Shown here: one piece after another, positions 33,703 to 45,339 of the stretch | Numbering within the stretch: the stretch's first letter is position 1 | Layout: the number at the start of each line of letters is the position of its first letter | DNA from: Kingdonia uniflora | Taxonomy: Eukaryota; Streptophyta; Magnoliopsida; Ranunculales; Circaeasteraceae | Assembly: GCA_014058105.1 (NCBI GenBank) | Contig: JACGCM010000325.1 | Span: 248,001-312,000, forward strand | Length of the DNA: 64,000 bases | Reading direction: 5' to 3' | Program-made: the position numbers and the translations under genes | The notes under the pieces: generated by a model | Told to the model about the DNA's origin: nothing | Seen by the model: the letters and a program-made list of their open reading frames with translations, nothing else | Database searches by the model: none

Positions 33703-35989
33703 GCTGTTGTCCTTTTGTCCTTGGTGGTGTAATCCCAGGGGATCTCATGATCTAGGGGGAGCCTAGTGTTTTCCTTTTCCAGTTTTGTCAAAGTTGTTCG
33801 AACGACATTTGTATTCCTTCGAACGAGTTGACATGTCCCCTGGAATTTTTTCCTTTAAGGGTGGTTCGTTCAAACGACTTCCTGTCCCGTTCGAACTAGT
33901 CGACCTATCTCCTGGAATTTTGCCCATGATCTCCTAGTTATTCAAACGACTTCTGTGACCATTCGAACGACTTCTGTGACCATTCGAATGACTTCTGTGT
34001 TCTTTTGGTTACTTCCTAGTCCATTCGAACGACCTCCTTATCGTTCGAACGATTCTGGCAGTTGTTTTCTCCCTTTTGGTTTTTCATTTCATTTCTCTTC
34101 CTCTCTCTCTCATTTTTCTCTCTCACTCTCCACTTACCCTCTCCCTCACTTTATCCCCTCCTTTCTTGGTGTTTGGTGGTTGATGTGGTTGATTCATCGC
34201 GAATTCCATCGGTGAGTGTTTCCCTTTCCTCTCCTTGAGTGTGTGATTCATTTTAGGGTTTATAATTGGGGGTTTGTTGAGATTGGAGTTGTGATCTCTT
34301 CCAGGTGTTGTATTGTTGGTGTTGGGTTATTGTGGGTGCCTGTGGTGTTGATTTTGGATTGGCGGGTTTGTGGCTTATTCCTTTATTAGGCGAGTGTCCC
34401 TTCGCTACTAAATTGCTATACTAGTTAACCTGTTTTAGTTAGTATAGTACATACTGGCATTGAGGTGCTTGTGATTGGTTTTAAGCTATATTGTTCCATC
34501 TGTTGTAATTGTTGATTTCAGTATTACTGCTTCCAATTGCTAGGCATATATGATATGTATCTCCTAGTCTTTTAGGAAGGTTTACATTAGTGTGGTATTA
34601 TCAGGGTTGCCATTGAATATTGTGCTCAGTCTCTAGAGACTGATGCTATTTGGATGTTGTGACGGGTTAATCACCATTTGCATCTGTGGTAGGGTTGTTT
34701 GCTATCCTCTGAGGCAGGTGGTTATCCAACATGTGTACTGGCCAGGTTGTAGCAGTTAGGTTGATTGTTAGCCCTTCCTCTGGCAGGGGTTATCCTATGT
34801 TGGTAGGCCAGGTTTGGCGGCCGTTATACTTTGATCCTTGGGATCCGTTTTCTTCAGTGAGTCTTGTATTCTTTTAACTTAACGGTGTCAGATGCATAAC
34901 AAAGCTCTACATCGGTTGACCCTCGTTAGTACCTAGGATTCCTACATCGGGCTAAAATAGTGGGTAAAGTTATGGCTAGACACTATCATATCTATTACCC
35001 TTCAGGAGTGTGGGATGGTATGGAACAGTTTCCTTAGGTACCAGTCTTATCCTTGAGGTTGAAATTCCTTGGAATAAGTGAAATAAAGTTTGAACGCTGG
35101 CTCCGTGGGTTGCAAAGCTCGGAGGACTCTGATCAAGTGATAAATCCTTTAGCGTGGTCGAGCTGGTAACCCAATCGTACCCATTGCATCCAACTGAGAT
35201 CTCGTTAAGGCTATTATGCATTAACGGTTGATCAGTCCAATCTATATTGATTTCCAGGATTTAGTTCTTGATTTCATAACTTTTTTAAACATTCATATTA
35301 GGGCTTTAGTTTATCATATCATATCATCCATTATTTGGGATAATTAAAGGATTATCCTAGATCATCATGTCGCATCTCATTAATAGCATATCATCATCAT
35401 CACAATATATTCTGCATATCTCTATACCTCATATCTCCTATTCCTATCCCCATTCCTTTTCCTATTCCTTTTCCTATTCCTTTTGCTCTTTAATTCTGCA
35501 CTTATATATTAACTGTCCTTTTAACATCTTATATCTCACTCACCTCTCCTCTTTCTATGCACCTGTTATATTAGTATGTTGTTTAGCCTAGTTGGGAATT
35601 AATGAGCCGTGGTTTTGCTCACTATCGCTTTGTTCCCCCTTTTCAGAGGTGGAGTAGTTGCAGGGTTTTGTTGAGACTTCAGCAGTTGGTACAAGGTGCT
35701 TGCAGTTGCTGTTTTGGTGCCGGTTTTAGTATTCTCTTGTATGTTCTCAGCTTTGGACGCGGTGTAGTATTTGAGACACTGAATTTACATTTTCAGTCTG
35801 TTTATATATATCTTTTGCTTCCGCTTTATTTTCCTTTTACTCTGATGATATTGCTATAGTCAACGGCTGAGCCTGAACTTATCTATGGCTTGGTTGTTTG
35901 TGGGGTGAATCGATTGAATTCGGCGACCTGCACAACCCGGATGATAGTAATTGGTCTAGCTACCGATTATTTGATTTTGGGGTGTGACA
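33382..35989 (+). repeat. 5' LTR of the plus-strand Tekay-type element
   Basis: 2,608 bp, TGTAGTGTCTCAG...TTGGGGTGTGACA. Contains a (GTT)n-like run at about 33,660-33,712, the palindrome cluster, a long CT-rich tract (about 34,078-34,165) and CTATTCCTTTTC repeats near 35,440-35,490. Confidence 0.93.
33797..34049. repeat. TTCGAA palindrome cluster 5
   Basis: TTCGAA or variants begin at 33,797, 33,818, 33,941, 33,962, 33,983, 34,024 and 34,044, with others between. Three consecutive copies at exact 21-bp steps share CGACTTCTGTGACC as spacer. Confidence 0.88.
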
Positions 35990-35993
35990 GACT

Positions 35994-36005
35994 TGGTATC
36001 AGAGC
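35994..36005 (+). promoter_or_regulatory. Primer binding site, tRNA-Met type
   Basis: TGGTATCAGAGC lies five bases after the LTR end at 35,989. It is complementary to the 3' end of plant initiator tRNA-Met, the usual primer of Tekay elements. Confidence 0.93.
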
Positions 36006-36143
36006 TGTAGGTTAATCCCTATCTCTGGTCTAGCAATCATATGATGAGTAATTCTTTCTTGAAGGATTTAGGATCGATTCCTTTCAGTTTTACGTATTTT
36101 ATCACCTTTTCCTCTTTTCTTGAGGTGTGCTTCTATTATGTAG

Positions 36144-37349
36144 ATGGCAAGTGGTGGCAGAGGCAGAGGCTGTACAGTTGGCCGTGGCCACAGGGGTTTG
36201 CGCAGTGGTGTACTTGTTGACAAGCCTGTATTAAGCCAGGAGAGTTTGGGGTCAGTCCCGATCGAGCAGGGTATTCCTCCAACTCTAGTAGTTTCAGAGC
36301 AGCCTATCATTTTACCTACCCCAGCTGTTCCCGGTATCTCTGCAGAGATAGGATAGTTTATGGAGAGTTTTACAGCCCATTTTCAGTAGGCCAGGAGCCT
36401 AGTGGTTAGAGAGTACAGTTACCTCGAACAGCTTCAAAAATATAAACATCTGACATTTTTAGGCACTACGGTACCGTCTGAGGCAGAGACATGGTTCAAG
36501 TCTATAGAGAAGACTTTGATTGTAATGAATTGTCCGGATGATTAGAGGGTGACACTTGCTACTTATCTCCTACAGGGTGAGGCAAACCATACAACCAAGA
36601 GGACCATAGCATAAACTCCAGTACTTTGGGATTCCTTTTAGGATCGGTTCTTTGAGTAGTATTTCCCGCAGAGTTACAGAGACTCTTATATTTTTGAGTT
36701 ATACATGCTTGAGCAGGGTGATATGAGTGTCTCTTAGTGTGATCAGCATTTCAATGAGCTTTCTCGATACGTTCCGTTTATTGTTCAAGATGAGGAACAA
36801 CGTAAGATGAAATTTCTAAAGGGTCTTCATCCGTATTTTAGGAAATTCTTGATTGCTTCTGGGGCTAGTTCATATAGAGAGGTTTTGTCTAAAGCCTTGG
36901 CGATAAAGCAGAATGATATTGAGGAGCGCAAGTCCAAGGACTTGAGGAGTTAGCCGAGGCAGGATCAGAGGGCCGATATGGGTAAGGCAATTCAGGGTCA
37001 ATATGAGAGCTTGGGTCCAAAGAGGCAGAAGTTGGGCGTTACTTAGGGCGCTTCGGCTAGAGTTATGGGAGGACGACTTTCTTTTGGTACATGTTGGAAC
37101 TGTGGGGAGGAAGGGCACTCTGAGAAGTTTCTCCCCAGGCCAGTCAGAGGTCCACAACCATTACGACAGTTTCAGGGTCCAATTGGTCACCAGTCGAGAC
37201 CACAACAGACTTAACAGTTTTAGCAGATTCAGCAGGGACAGTTTCAGGGTCCACAGAGTAGACAGATGGTTCCAGACCCTCAGGGTGGACAGAGACCGCT
37301 GTAGCTGAGTCAGCAGCGGGACCAGGCTCAGGGACAAGGGCAGAGCAGG
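36144..37349 (+). pseudogene. Tekay-type gag
   Basis: Starts at ATG 36,144 with MASGGRGRGCTVGRGHRGLR, matching the minus-strand copy. The core contains AETWFKSIEKTL, LEQGDMSVS, FNELSRYVPFIVQDEEQRKM, FLKGLHPYFRKFLIASGASS and EVLSKALAIKQNDIEERKSK. The zinc knuckle TCWNCGEEGHSEKF has lost its last Cys. Stops occur at 36,352, 36,386, 36,541, 36,952 and elsewhere. A Gln/Pro-rich tail leads into protease. Confidence 0.85.
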
Positions 37350-37690
37350 ATGTACGCATTAGGGAGGCGAGATGCTCATGCCTCTCGACCTGCAGTGGAA
37401 GGTACGCTTCATATTTCTTATTCGCCCGCTCGTGTTCTTTTCGATTCTGGTGCATCACATTCATTCATATCATATGCATTCCTCTACACTATTGGTTTTG
37501 AGTCTTCCTTATTGCATGATGAGATTTTTGTGGGTACTCCTCTCGATTCTTCAATTTTTATCTCCCGTATTTGTAGAGATTGCCCGATAGTTGTGTGTAT
37601 TCACGTTCTTTCAGCAGACTTGTTAGTGCTACTGATGCATGAGTTTGACATTATCCTGGGTATGGATTGGTTGTCTACGCATTGAGTTAC
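37350..37690 (+). pseudogene. Tekay-type aspartic protease
   Basis: ARVLFDSGASHSFISYAF carries the intact catalytic DSGA, followed by LHDEIFVGTPLDSSIFISR and FDIILGMDWLSTH, the two other conserved protease steps. A stop at 37,683 (TGA) separates it from the RT linker beginning VTLDCFEK. Confidence 0.9.
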
Positions 37691-37691
37691 T

Positions 37692-38720
37692 TTGGACTGT
37701 TTTGAGAAGATAGCTACTTTTAGTATTCCTGGTGAGAAGAGGTTCGTGTTTGTTAGTTCAGAACCAGCACGGTCAGGAGATGGTTTGTTGGCATTCTTGG
37801 AGTTGGAATCCTCGGGTGTTGATGTTAGTGCTATGCCGGTGGTGTGTGACTTTTCTGATATTTTCCAGAAGATTCCCAGTTTGCCGCCAATGAGAGAGAT
37901 TGATTTAAGTATAGATCTTTTACCAATTTTTAAGGCTCCGTACCGTATGGCAACTGTCGAACTGAAAGAGTTATATGATCAAATTTCTAAGTTGATGGAT
38001 CAGAAATTCATCCGACCGAGCACTTCACCATGGGGAGCTCCGGTATTATTTTCGAAGAAGAAGGATGGGTCTACGAGCCTGTGTATTGATTACCGCGAGT
38101 TGAAGAGAGTCACGATCAGGAATAAGTATCCTTTACCTAGGGTCGAGGACTTGTTTGGCCAGCTTTGGGGAACGTAATTCTTTTGAAGATTGATCTCAGA
38201 TCAGGTTACCATCAGCTGAGAATCAAGAAGGAGGATATTTCTAAGACAATATTCAGGACGCGTTATGGACATTACGAGTTTCAGGATATGCCGTTTGGTT
38301 TGATAAACGCGCCCGCAGCTTTTATGGATTTGATGAACCGAGTTTTCCGACCTTATCTCAATCAATTCGTTATTGTATTCGTGGACAACATTTTAATCTA
38401 TTCGAGGACCAAGGCCGAACATGCGGAATACTTGAAGATTGCATTACAGACTTTGAGGGAGAACACGTTATTTGCAAAATTCGAAAAGTGTGACTTTTGG
38501 CAGAGAGAGGTGAAATTCCTAGGGCATGTTGTGTCAAAGGATGGAATTGCAGTAGATCCTTCTAAAGTTGAAGCCGTTCCAGATTGGGTTCAGCCCACGA
38601 ACGTTACAGAGATTCACAGCTTTTTGGGATTGGTCGGTTATTATCACAGTTTCATCGAGGGCTTTTCACGGATTGCAACTTCTTTGACTCGCTTGACGCA
38701 AAAGGATGTTTGATTCGTTT
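37692..38720 (+). pseudogene. Tekay-type reverse transcriptase, catalytic Asp changed
   Basis: The linker [17 protein letters not shown] and [19 protein letters not shown] leads to [21 protein letters not shown] frameshift near 38,170 is followed by [35 protein letters not shown] and [13 protein letters not shown]. The catalytic pair is D-N instead of D-D, as in the minus-strand relative. [20 protein letters not shown] and [20 protein letters not shown] complete the thumb region; a TGA at 38,711 ends the frame. Confidence 0.93.
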
Positions 38721-39330
38721 GGGATGACAGATGTGATTCAGCTTTCACAGAGTTAAAGAAGAGATTGACTACAACACCTGTTTTTATTGTTCCTTCCAGT
38801 GGACAAAAGTATATGGTTTACAACGATGTATCGCTCAGTAGGTTTGGTTGTGTGTTGATGCAGGAGGGAAAGGTAGTTGCTTATGCTTCGAGATAACTTG
38901 AGGTGTACGAGAGGAACTATCCTACTCATGACCTCGAGTTGGCAGCTGTAGTATTTGCGTTGAAGATTTGGCGTCATTACCTTTACGGCGAAAGGTTCGA
39001 GCTCTTTTCCGATCACAAGAGTTTGAGGTACCTTTTCTCACAGAAAGAGCTGAATATGAGGTAATGCAGGTGGATGGAATTTTTGAAGGATTATGATGTT
39101 GACTTGCAGTATCACCCAGGGAAGGCGAATATGGTGGCTGATGCTTTGAGCCATTTGCCTAAGGGATTTCTTGCACGTCTGATGATTCGTGAGTGGTTGA
39201 TACTCCGTGATATAGCAGATTCTGGGTTCAATTTGTTATCACTAGGTACGGGTAGTTTTATTGCAAATTTGAGAGTTCAACCTTCAATGATTTCACAGAT
39301 TATAGTAGTTCAGTAGCAGGATGCAAAGTT
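38721..39330 (+). pseudogene. Tekay-type RNase H
   Basis: Pieces: [100 protein letters not shown]. The first catalytic Asp region is altered (YNDVS for YCDAS). Stops at 38,894 and at 39,061, the latter a TAA after NMR at the place where the minus-strand copy has TAG. Confidence 0.88.
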
Positions 39331-40708
39331 ACTGTCTTGGGCTTCAGATATTAACATACCAGATTAGACAGTGAGTTCAGATGGCAGTATCAGGTACAAG
39401 GGTAGATTATGCATGCCAGATTCAGAGATATTGAAGCGTACAGTTTTGAGCGAGGCTCACGGTTCGAGGTATACTATTCATCCAGGTACTACCAAGATGT
39501 AACAGGACTTGAAGAGGCATTACTGGTGGGACAACATGAAATGAAAGATAGCCGCGTTCGTTTCTAGGTGTCTTACATATCAACAGGTGAAAGCCGAGCA
39601 TCAGAAAGTAGCGAGGCAACTCAAACCTTTACAGATTCCAGAGTGGAAGTGGGAACATGTGACAATGGATTTCATTTTGGGTTTACCGCAGACAAAAAAG
39701 AACTACGATTCTATTTGGGTGATTGTAGACTGATTGAATAAATAAGTACATTTCATTCCGGTTCACAAGACTTTGATGGTTGACGAGCTGGGCAGATTAT
39801 ATGTGAGAGAGATAGTGCGTTTACATGGGGTTCCTGTGTCCATAGTGTTAGATCGAGATGCCAAATTTACCGGTAACTTTTGGAAGAGTTTCCAGCTAGC
39901 TATGGATACCAGATTAGATTTTAGCACAACATTTTACCCATGGACCGATGGTTTGACGGAGCGAGTTAACCAAATCCTTGAGGATATGCTTCAGGCTTAT
40001 GTTTTGGACTTCAAGGGTAGCTGGGAAGAACACCTACCTTGGGCTGAGTTCGCATATAACAACAGTTTCCAATCGAGCGTTGGGATGGCACCTTATGAGG
40101 CTTTATATGGTAGACCTTCCAGATCGCTGCTGAGTTGGGCAGAGGTTGGTGAGCAGAGTTTACTGGGGCTAGACTTGGTTCGAGAGGCTACTGATGCAGT
40201 TACTATTATCAAAGATCGGTTATGTACAACATAGATCCGACAGAAGAGTTATGCCGACATCCGCAGGAGACCTCTAGTGTTTAAGATCGATGATCTCATT
40301 TTGCTGAAGGTTTCTCCGATGAAGGGTGTGATGCGTTTCAGCAAGAAAGGGAACTTAGGTTCGAGATTCATTGGACCTTTTGAGATTCTTGCCAGAGTTT
40401 GAGAGTTAGCTTACCGTTTGGCATTGCCGCCGCAGCTGAGTCGAGCTCATAATGTATTTCATGTTTCGATGCTGAGGAAGTATGACCGGGATCCTACTCA
40501 CGTGATTGATTGGTAGCACCTAGAGGTTCAGGAAGATGCCTTCTATATAGAGCATCCGGTGTGTATTTTGGACCGTGAGGAGACAATTCTTTGCAGCAAG
40601 GTTATTCCTTTTGTGAAGGTGCAGTGGACTCACCATGATCCTAGTGAGGCTTCTTAGGAGTTAGGGGCGGATGTGAGAGGCCGTTATCTGCATTTGTTCT
40701 CGGATTGA
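39331..40708 (+). pseudogene. Tekay-type integrase with chromodomain
   Basis: HHCC end: SEAHGSRYTIHPGTTKM and HYWWDNMK. Core: EWKWEHVTMDFILGLPQ (Asp), SIVLDRDAKFTGNFWKSFQ (Asp), [19 protein letters not shown] (Glu); then [60 protein letters not shown]. Chromodomain: IEHPVCILDREETIL ... VIPFVKVQWTHHDPSEAS then a TAG in the Trp position, ADVRGRYLHLFSD and the terminal TGA at 40,706. HPQTDGQ of the family is YPWTDGL here. Confidence 0.92.
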
Positions 40709-40755
40709 GGAATGTGTGAAATTTCGGGGCAAAATTCTCTTTTAGGAGGGTAGAA
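40709..40755 (+). promoter_or_regulatory. Polypurine tract region
   Basis: TTTTAGGAGGGTAGAA directly precedes the 3' LTR start at 40,756 and is the likely plus-strand primer. The corresponding minus-strand copy is GGAGAGTAGAA next to 26,575. Confidence 0.75.
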
Positions 40756-43254
40756 TGTAGTGTCTCAGATTTTTATTTATTTATTTTCTTTTATTTCATA
40801 TTATTTGGTTATTTAATATTATTATCATTCATACATCATTCCACACGCATCCGTATTCATATTATGCATCTTGCTATTTCATCCCTTTCCTCTTATCAGG
40901 GTTATGGAGTTAGATTCCCTTTTTGTGCTTTCGGTGGTTGGGCGGAGGAGTTTATTGTTGTTGTTGTTTCCTCGGGAGGCCCATAGTCGCTTGGTGGTGT
41001 GGTTGTTCTTGTTGTTGTGGTTGTTGTTGTTGTTGTTGTGCCTTTCTCCTTGGTGGTGTGATCCCAAGGGATCTCGTGATCTAGGGGGAGCCTAGTGTTT
41101 TCCTTTTCCAGTTTTGTCAAAGTTGTTTGAATGATATTTATATTCCTTCGAACGAGTTGACATGCCCCCTGAAATTTTTGCCTTTGAGGGTGGTTCATTC
41201 GAATGACTTCCTGTCCCGTTTGAACGAGTCGACCTATCTCCTGGAATTTGGCCCATGATCTCCTAGTCGTTCGAACAACTTCTGTGTCCTTTTGGCGACT
41301 TCCTTATCCATTCGAACGACCTCCTTATCGTTCGAACGATTCTGGCAGTTGTTTTCTCCCTTTTAATTTTTCATTTCATTTCTTTTCCTCTCTTTCTCAT
41401 TTCTCCCTCTCACTCTCCACTTACCCTCTCCCTCACTTTATCCCCTCCTTCCTTGGTGTTTGGTGGTTGCTGTGGTTGATTCTTCGCGAATTCCTTCGTT
41501 GAGTGTTTCCTTTTCCTCTCCTTGAGGGTGTGATTCATTTTAATGTTTGTGATTGGGGGTTTGTTGAGATTTGAGTTATGATCTCTTGCAGGTGTTTGAT
41601 TGTTGGTGTTAGGTTGTTATGGGTGCCTGTGGTGTTAATTTTGGATTGGTGGGTATGTGGCTTATTCCTTTATCAGGCGAGTGTCCCTTCGCTGCTAAAT
41701 TACTATACTAGTTAACATGTGTTAGTTAGAGTTGTGCATACTGGCATTGAGGTGTTTGTGATTGGTTTTAAACTATATTATTCTGTTTGTTGCAATTGTC
41801 GATTTCAGTATTACTGTTTCCTATTGTTAGGCATAGGATGTGTTTCTCCTAGCCTTTTAGGAGGGTTTACATTAGTATGGTATTATCAGGGTTGCCTTTG
41901 AATATTGTGCTTAGTCTGTAGAGACTGATGTTGTTTGGATGTTGTGACGGGTTAGTAACCATTTGCATCTGTGGTAGGGCTGTTTGCAATCCTCTGAGGC
42001 AGGTGGTTATCCTACGTGTGTGCTGGCCAGGTTGTGGCAGTTAGGTTAATTGTGAGCCCTCCCTCTGACGGGGGTTATCCTATGTTGGTAGGCCGGGTTT
42101 GGGGGCCGTTGTACTTTGATCCTTGGGATTCGTTTTCTTCAGTGAGTTTTGTATTCTTTTAACTTAACGGTGTCAGATATATAACAAAGCTCTACATCGG
42201 TTGACCCTCGATAGGACCTTGGATTCCTACATCGGGCTAAAATAGTAGGTGAAGTTATTGCTAGACACTATCATATCTATTACCCTTCAGGAGTGTGGGA
42301 TGGTATGAGACAGTTTCCTTAGGTACTAGTTTTATCCTTGAGGTTGAAATTCCTTGGAATAGGTGAAATAAATTTTGGATGCTGGCTCTGTGGGTTGCAA
42401 ACCCGAAGGACTCTGATCAAGTAATAAATCCTTCAGCATGGTTGAGCTGGTAACCCAATCGTACCCATTGTTTCCAACTGAGATCTTGTTATGGTTATTA
42501 TGCATTAACGGCTGATCAGTCCAATCTATATTGATTTCTAGGGTTTAGTTCTTGGTTTCATAACTTTTTTAAGCATTCACATTAGGGCTTTAGTTTATCA
42601 TATCATATCATTCATCATTTGGGATAATTATGGGATTATCCTAGATCATCATGTTGCATCTCATTAATAACATATTTTGCATATCTCTATTCCTCATATC
42701 TTTTATTCCTATCCCTATTCCTTTTCCTATTCCTTTTCCTATTCCTCTTGCTCTTTAATTCTGCACTTATATATTAACTGTCCTTTAAACATCTTATATC
42801 TCACTAACCTCTCCTCTTTTGATGCACCTGTTATATTAGCATGTTATTTAGCCTGTTGGGCATTAGTGAGCTGTGGTTTTGCTCACTCTCGCTTTGCTTT
42901 CCCTTTTCAGAGGTGGAGTAGTTGCAGGGTTTTGCTGAGACTTTAGCAGTTGGTACCAAGTATTTGCAGTTGCTGTTTCGGTGCCAGTTTTGGTATTCTC
43001 TTGTATGTTCTCAACTTTGGATGCGGTGTAGTATTTTAGACATTGTATTTACGTTTTTAGTATGTTTATATATATCTTTTGCTTCCGCTTTATTTTCCTT
43101 TTACTCTGATGATATTTCTATAGTCAATGACTGAGCCTGAACTTGTCTGCAGCTCGGTTGTTTGTGGGGGCAAATCGGTTGGATTCCCCGACCTGCGCAA
43201 CCCGAATGATAGTAATTGGTCTAGCAACTGATTATTGGATTTTGGGGTGTGACA
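40756..43254 (+). repeat. 3' LTR of the plus-strand Tekay-type element
   Basis: 2,499 bp, TGTAGTGTCTCAG...TTGGGGTGTGACA. About 110 bp shorter than the 5' copy, in part by a shorter (GTT)n run and a shorter palindrome cluster. Confidence 0.93.
41126..41336. repeat. TTCGAA palindrome cluster 6
   Basis: The counterpart of cluster 5, with variants at 41,126 and 41,147 (21 bp apart) and intact sites at 41,311 and 41,331 (20 bp apart). Confidence 0.85.
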
Positions 43255-43259
43255 GTATG

Positions 43260-44300
43260 AGATAAAGTTTTTATAGGGATCATAGAATAATTACTTGTGA
43301 AGATATTCAAGACTACCTGTAGTCCGCATTTCATTGCCCAATAAATTAATTAATCCATCCCATTACTGCAATGACAAGAAACAGGTAAGGTAAATCATGG
43401 ACTGAACATCTCAAAATAAAAGTTAAGACATTTTTTTTCCATTGTGTACAAGTAATCCCATTCAGCTTGTATGTTTATATATTTGGGAGAAATTTAAATT
43501 GGCTACCATGAAACTATCATCAGAGATTGGCTTGCCAACATAATCAAACATCTGTTGAGCAATTCTATTAAGTCGAGCTTTGTCCTGAGCTTGTTGAAGC
43601 AAGAAAACCTCAGATCCTTTTCTTCCATGTTTCTAATGGTACACTCCCGCAATTTATCTGTTAAAATCAAATTAAAATTAAGAACATATACATTACTTGA
43701 ATCTACAAGTACATAAATTTTGTTGTATGTGTGGTGTGTGATATTGTTTACTTTTCTCAAGAGTATGTAGTAACATAAAACAATGTTGTCAAGTACCTTA
43801 ATCAAATTTGAACTAATGCCAGAAAGTTCATATAAATGGTAAATCTCTAGATTCTGATTAAAAACAAAAATGTTTAGTCACTTAATGGAAACACAATATC
43901 AAACACATGCCAAATGTTGTAGATTTCAGGATTAGAAAAATGAATCATGAGAAAGGGAATACCTTAAGCAGCGTATGATTATGTTGCATAGGTTGCTTAT
44001 ATAATAATATCTCCAACATATCCAATCCTTTTTTTGGGTATGATATCAGATAAACTGGTGCAATATGAATATGAGGCATTTAAGTCAATACAGGAAAATA
44101 ATAATTCTCCAAATTAAATTACATTGTTGATTTAATAAAATTGTCTTCAATTGGTCATCACTCACTTGCCAAGTTAAAGCATGAGAAGATAGATTTTGAG
44201 CATATACAAGTCGGTGTAGCTTCTCTATGCTGATTCCTCCAAGATTATAACACTCCTCGTATAAGAGCATTTTGTTTGATTATTCCCCGTTGTCAATAAT
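43260..44300 (-). pseudogene. Unidentified exon-like pieces, minus strand
   Basis: Three segments look coding. At about 44,270-44,088: LLYEECYNLGGISIEKLHRL then VYAQNLSSHALTWQVSDDQL. At about 44,040-43,965: KKGLDMLEILLYKQPMQHNH ending LLK at an AAG/GTATTC donor-like site. At about 43,640-43,500: SEVFLLQQAQDKARLNRIAQ then QMFDYVGKPISDDSF. AT-rich stretches between them look like introns. I do not recognise the family. Before the gypsy insertion these lay next to the pieces at 32,600-33,130. It could be a captured gene fragment inside the CACTA-like unit, or an unrelated broken gene. Confidence 0.38.
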
Positions 44301-44852
44301 TCCATAGCGTGTGCAACCATCCTGCATGAAAAATGTCATCTAGAGAAGAACACATGTAGACAAATATAAACACATAGCTAAGTTTAAAGATGTCCAATAC
44401 TCAAGCCACACATGATTAAATAAGAATTCTATCTCGTGTGTAAGTTACAGCATCACAAGAGCCTATGAGCTGAAGTAACCTATGATACTCGAATACTTTC
44501 AAAACTTAACCATCGAATGCTGCTTTATCGAAATTGGTGTGCTAGGTTTACTGGCATAAAAATCACAGAGGTAGACCTCTACAGGTCAAATTGGATGGTT
44601 TTGAACTGGGATATGCTACTATGCCTTTCAAGGATAAAAGGCACAACAAAAACAAATAGTTAGGTTCAACATCAGGTTATCTTATTTAATAATGAAGAAT
44701 ATATCTTCAACCAAAAACTGAGTTCAGCAGAGTCAAAAATTGCCTCAAACCAACATATGCGGAAATTCAAATATCTTGTTACTGGAACAAAGTAAATCTA
44801 TGATTCTATAAACCACAAAAAAATCTTGATATCAAGACCTACTGGGAAATTA
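44301..44852. other. No gene recognised
   Basis: AT-rich sequence between the exon-like pieces and the cyclophilin pseudogene. I see no protein signature or repeat boundary in it. Confidence 0.4.
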
Positions 44853-45066
44853 TCAGACCATTGGAAGTTCTCCATAATCGGTGATCACAACCTTCTTTCT
44901 TGGATGATCACCCCCGTCATTGCGGCTCTATAAGATTCATAACATCCATATATACCCATATACCCTCCAAAACCTGATCAAAAACTACATGCCTCTGATC
45001 CAACCAAGGGGTCGTGTGCTGATAAAAAATAGCTTTTCATTAGCGTTGGGCCCTGCGTTTGCCATA
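44853..45066 (-). pseudogene. Cyclophilin (peptidyl-prolyl cis-trans isomerase) C-terminal fragment
   Basis: Minus-strand translation begins [17 protein letters not shown] (family: SMANAGPNTNGSQFFI), shifts frame to [17 protein letters not shown], then shows a short internal expansion before MDVMNLIEP, and after another shift ends DHPRKKVVITDYGELPMV with a TGA. These are the active-site (Asn-rich loop, Trp, His) and C-terminal blocks of cyclophilins; the ending resembles plastid-type or secreted plant members. A TTAG-like acceptor just before the first codon suggests an exon start and hence a genomic, not retrocopied, origin. The earlier exons were not found. Non-functional. Confidence 0.88.
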
Positions 45067-45339
45067 CTAATAATTCATGGTCCCACATGAGTCAACTTGA
45101 AGTTTTCATATTTAAGATTTCATAACTGGTGAAAGAAAACTAAAGACAAGGAGAAAAACATACTCCAAAATAAGAGTGGTTGCTGAGCTCATTAGCATTG
45201 GTTGATCCAACGACTCTTTTTTGGCTTTGAATGAGTTGCTCCTATACTTCATCTCTGCTTTAAACTTAAGCTTCGACCAGACCAGGAGCTTCCTGAGTTC
45301 CCTCTAATGTTTGCTTTATTTCCAGCCTTCATAAATTAT

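Larger units (their letters stand above)
33377..43259 (+). mobile_element. Tekay/Del-type gypsy element, plus strand, full length
   Basis: LTRs at 33,382-35,989 and 40,756-43,254, target duplication GTATG at 33,377-33,381 and 43,255-43,259, tRNA-Met primer site, gag, protease, RT, RNase H, integrase and chromodomain, polypurine tract. The element is 9,873 bp. It stands head-to-head with its relative at 23,993-32,599, their 5' LTRs separated by 782 bp. Many stops, mostly where Gln or Trp is expected. Confidence 0.94.

Noticed and set aside
33503..33791. Leu/Val-rich and Thr-rich frames on both strands in the Tekay LTR
   Set aside because: Produced by the (GTT)n-like run and the GT-rich LTR sequence; the same appears in the 3' LTR.
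33797..34049. TTCGAA clusters as a CRISPR array
   Set aside because: Repeats are short, spacers are similar to each other, and the setting is a plant LTR.
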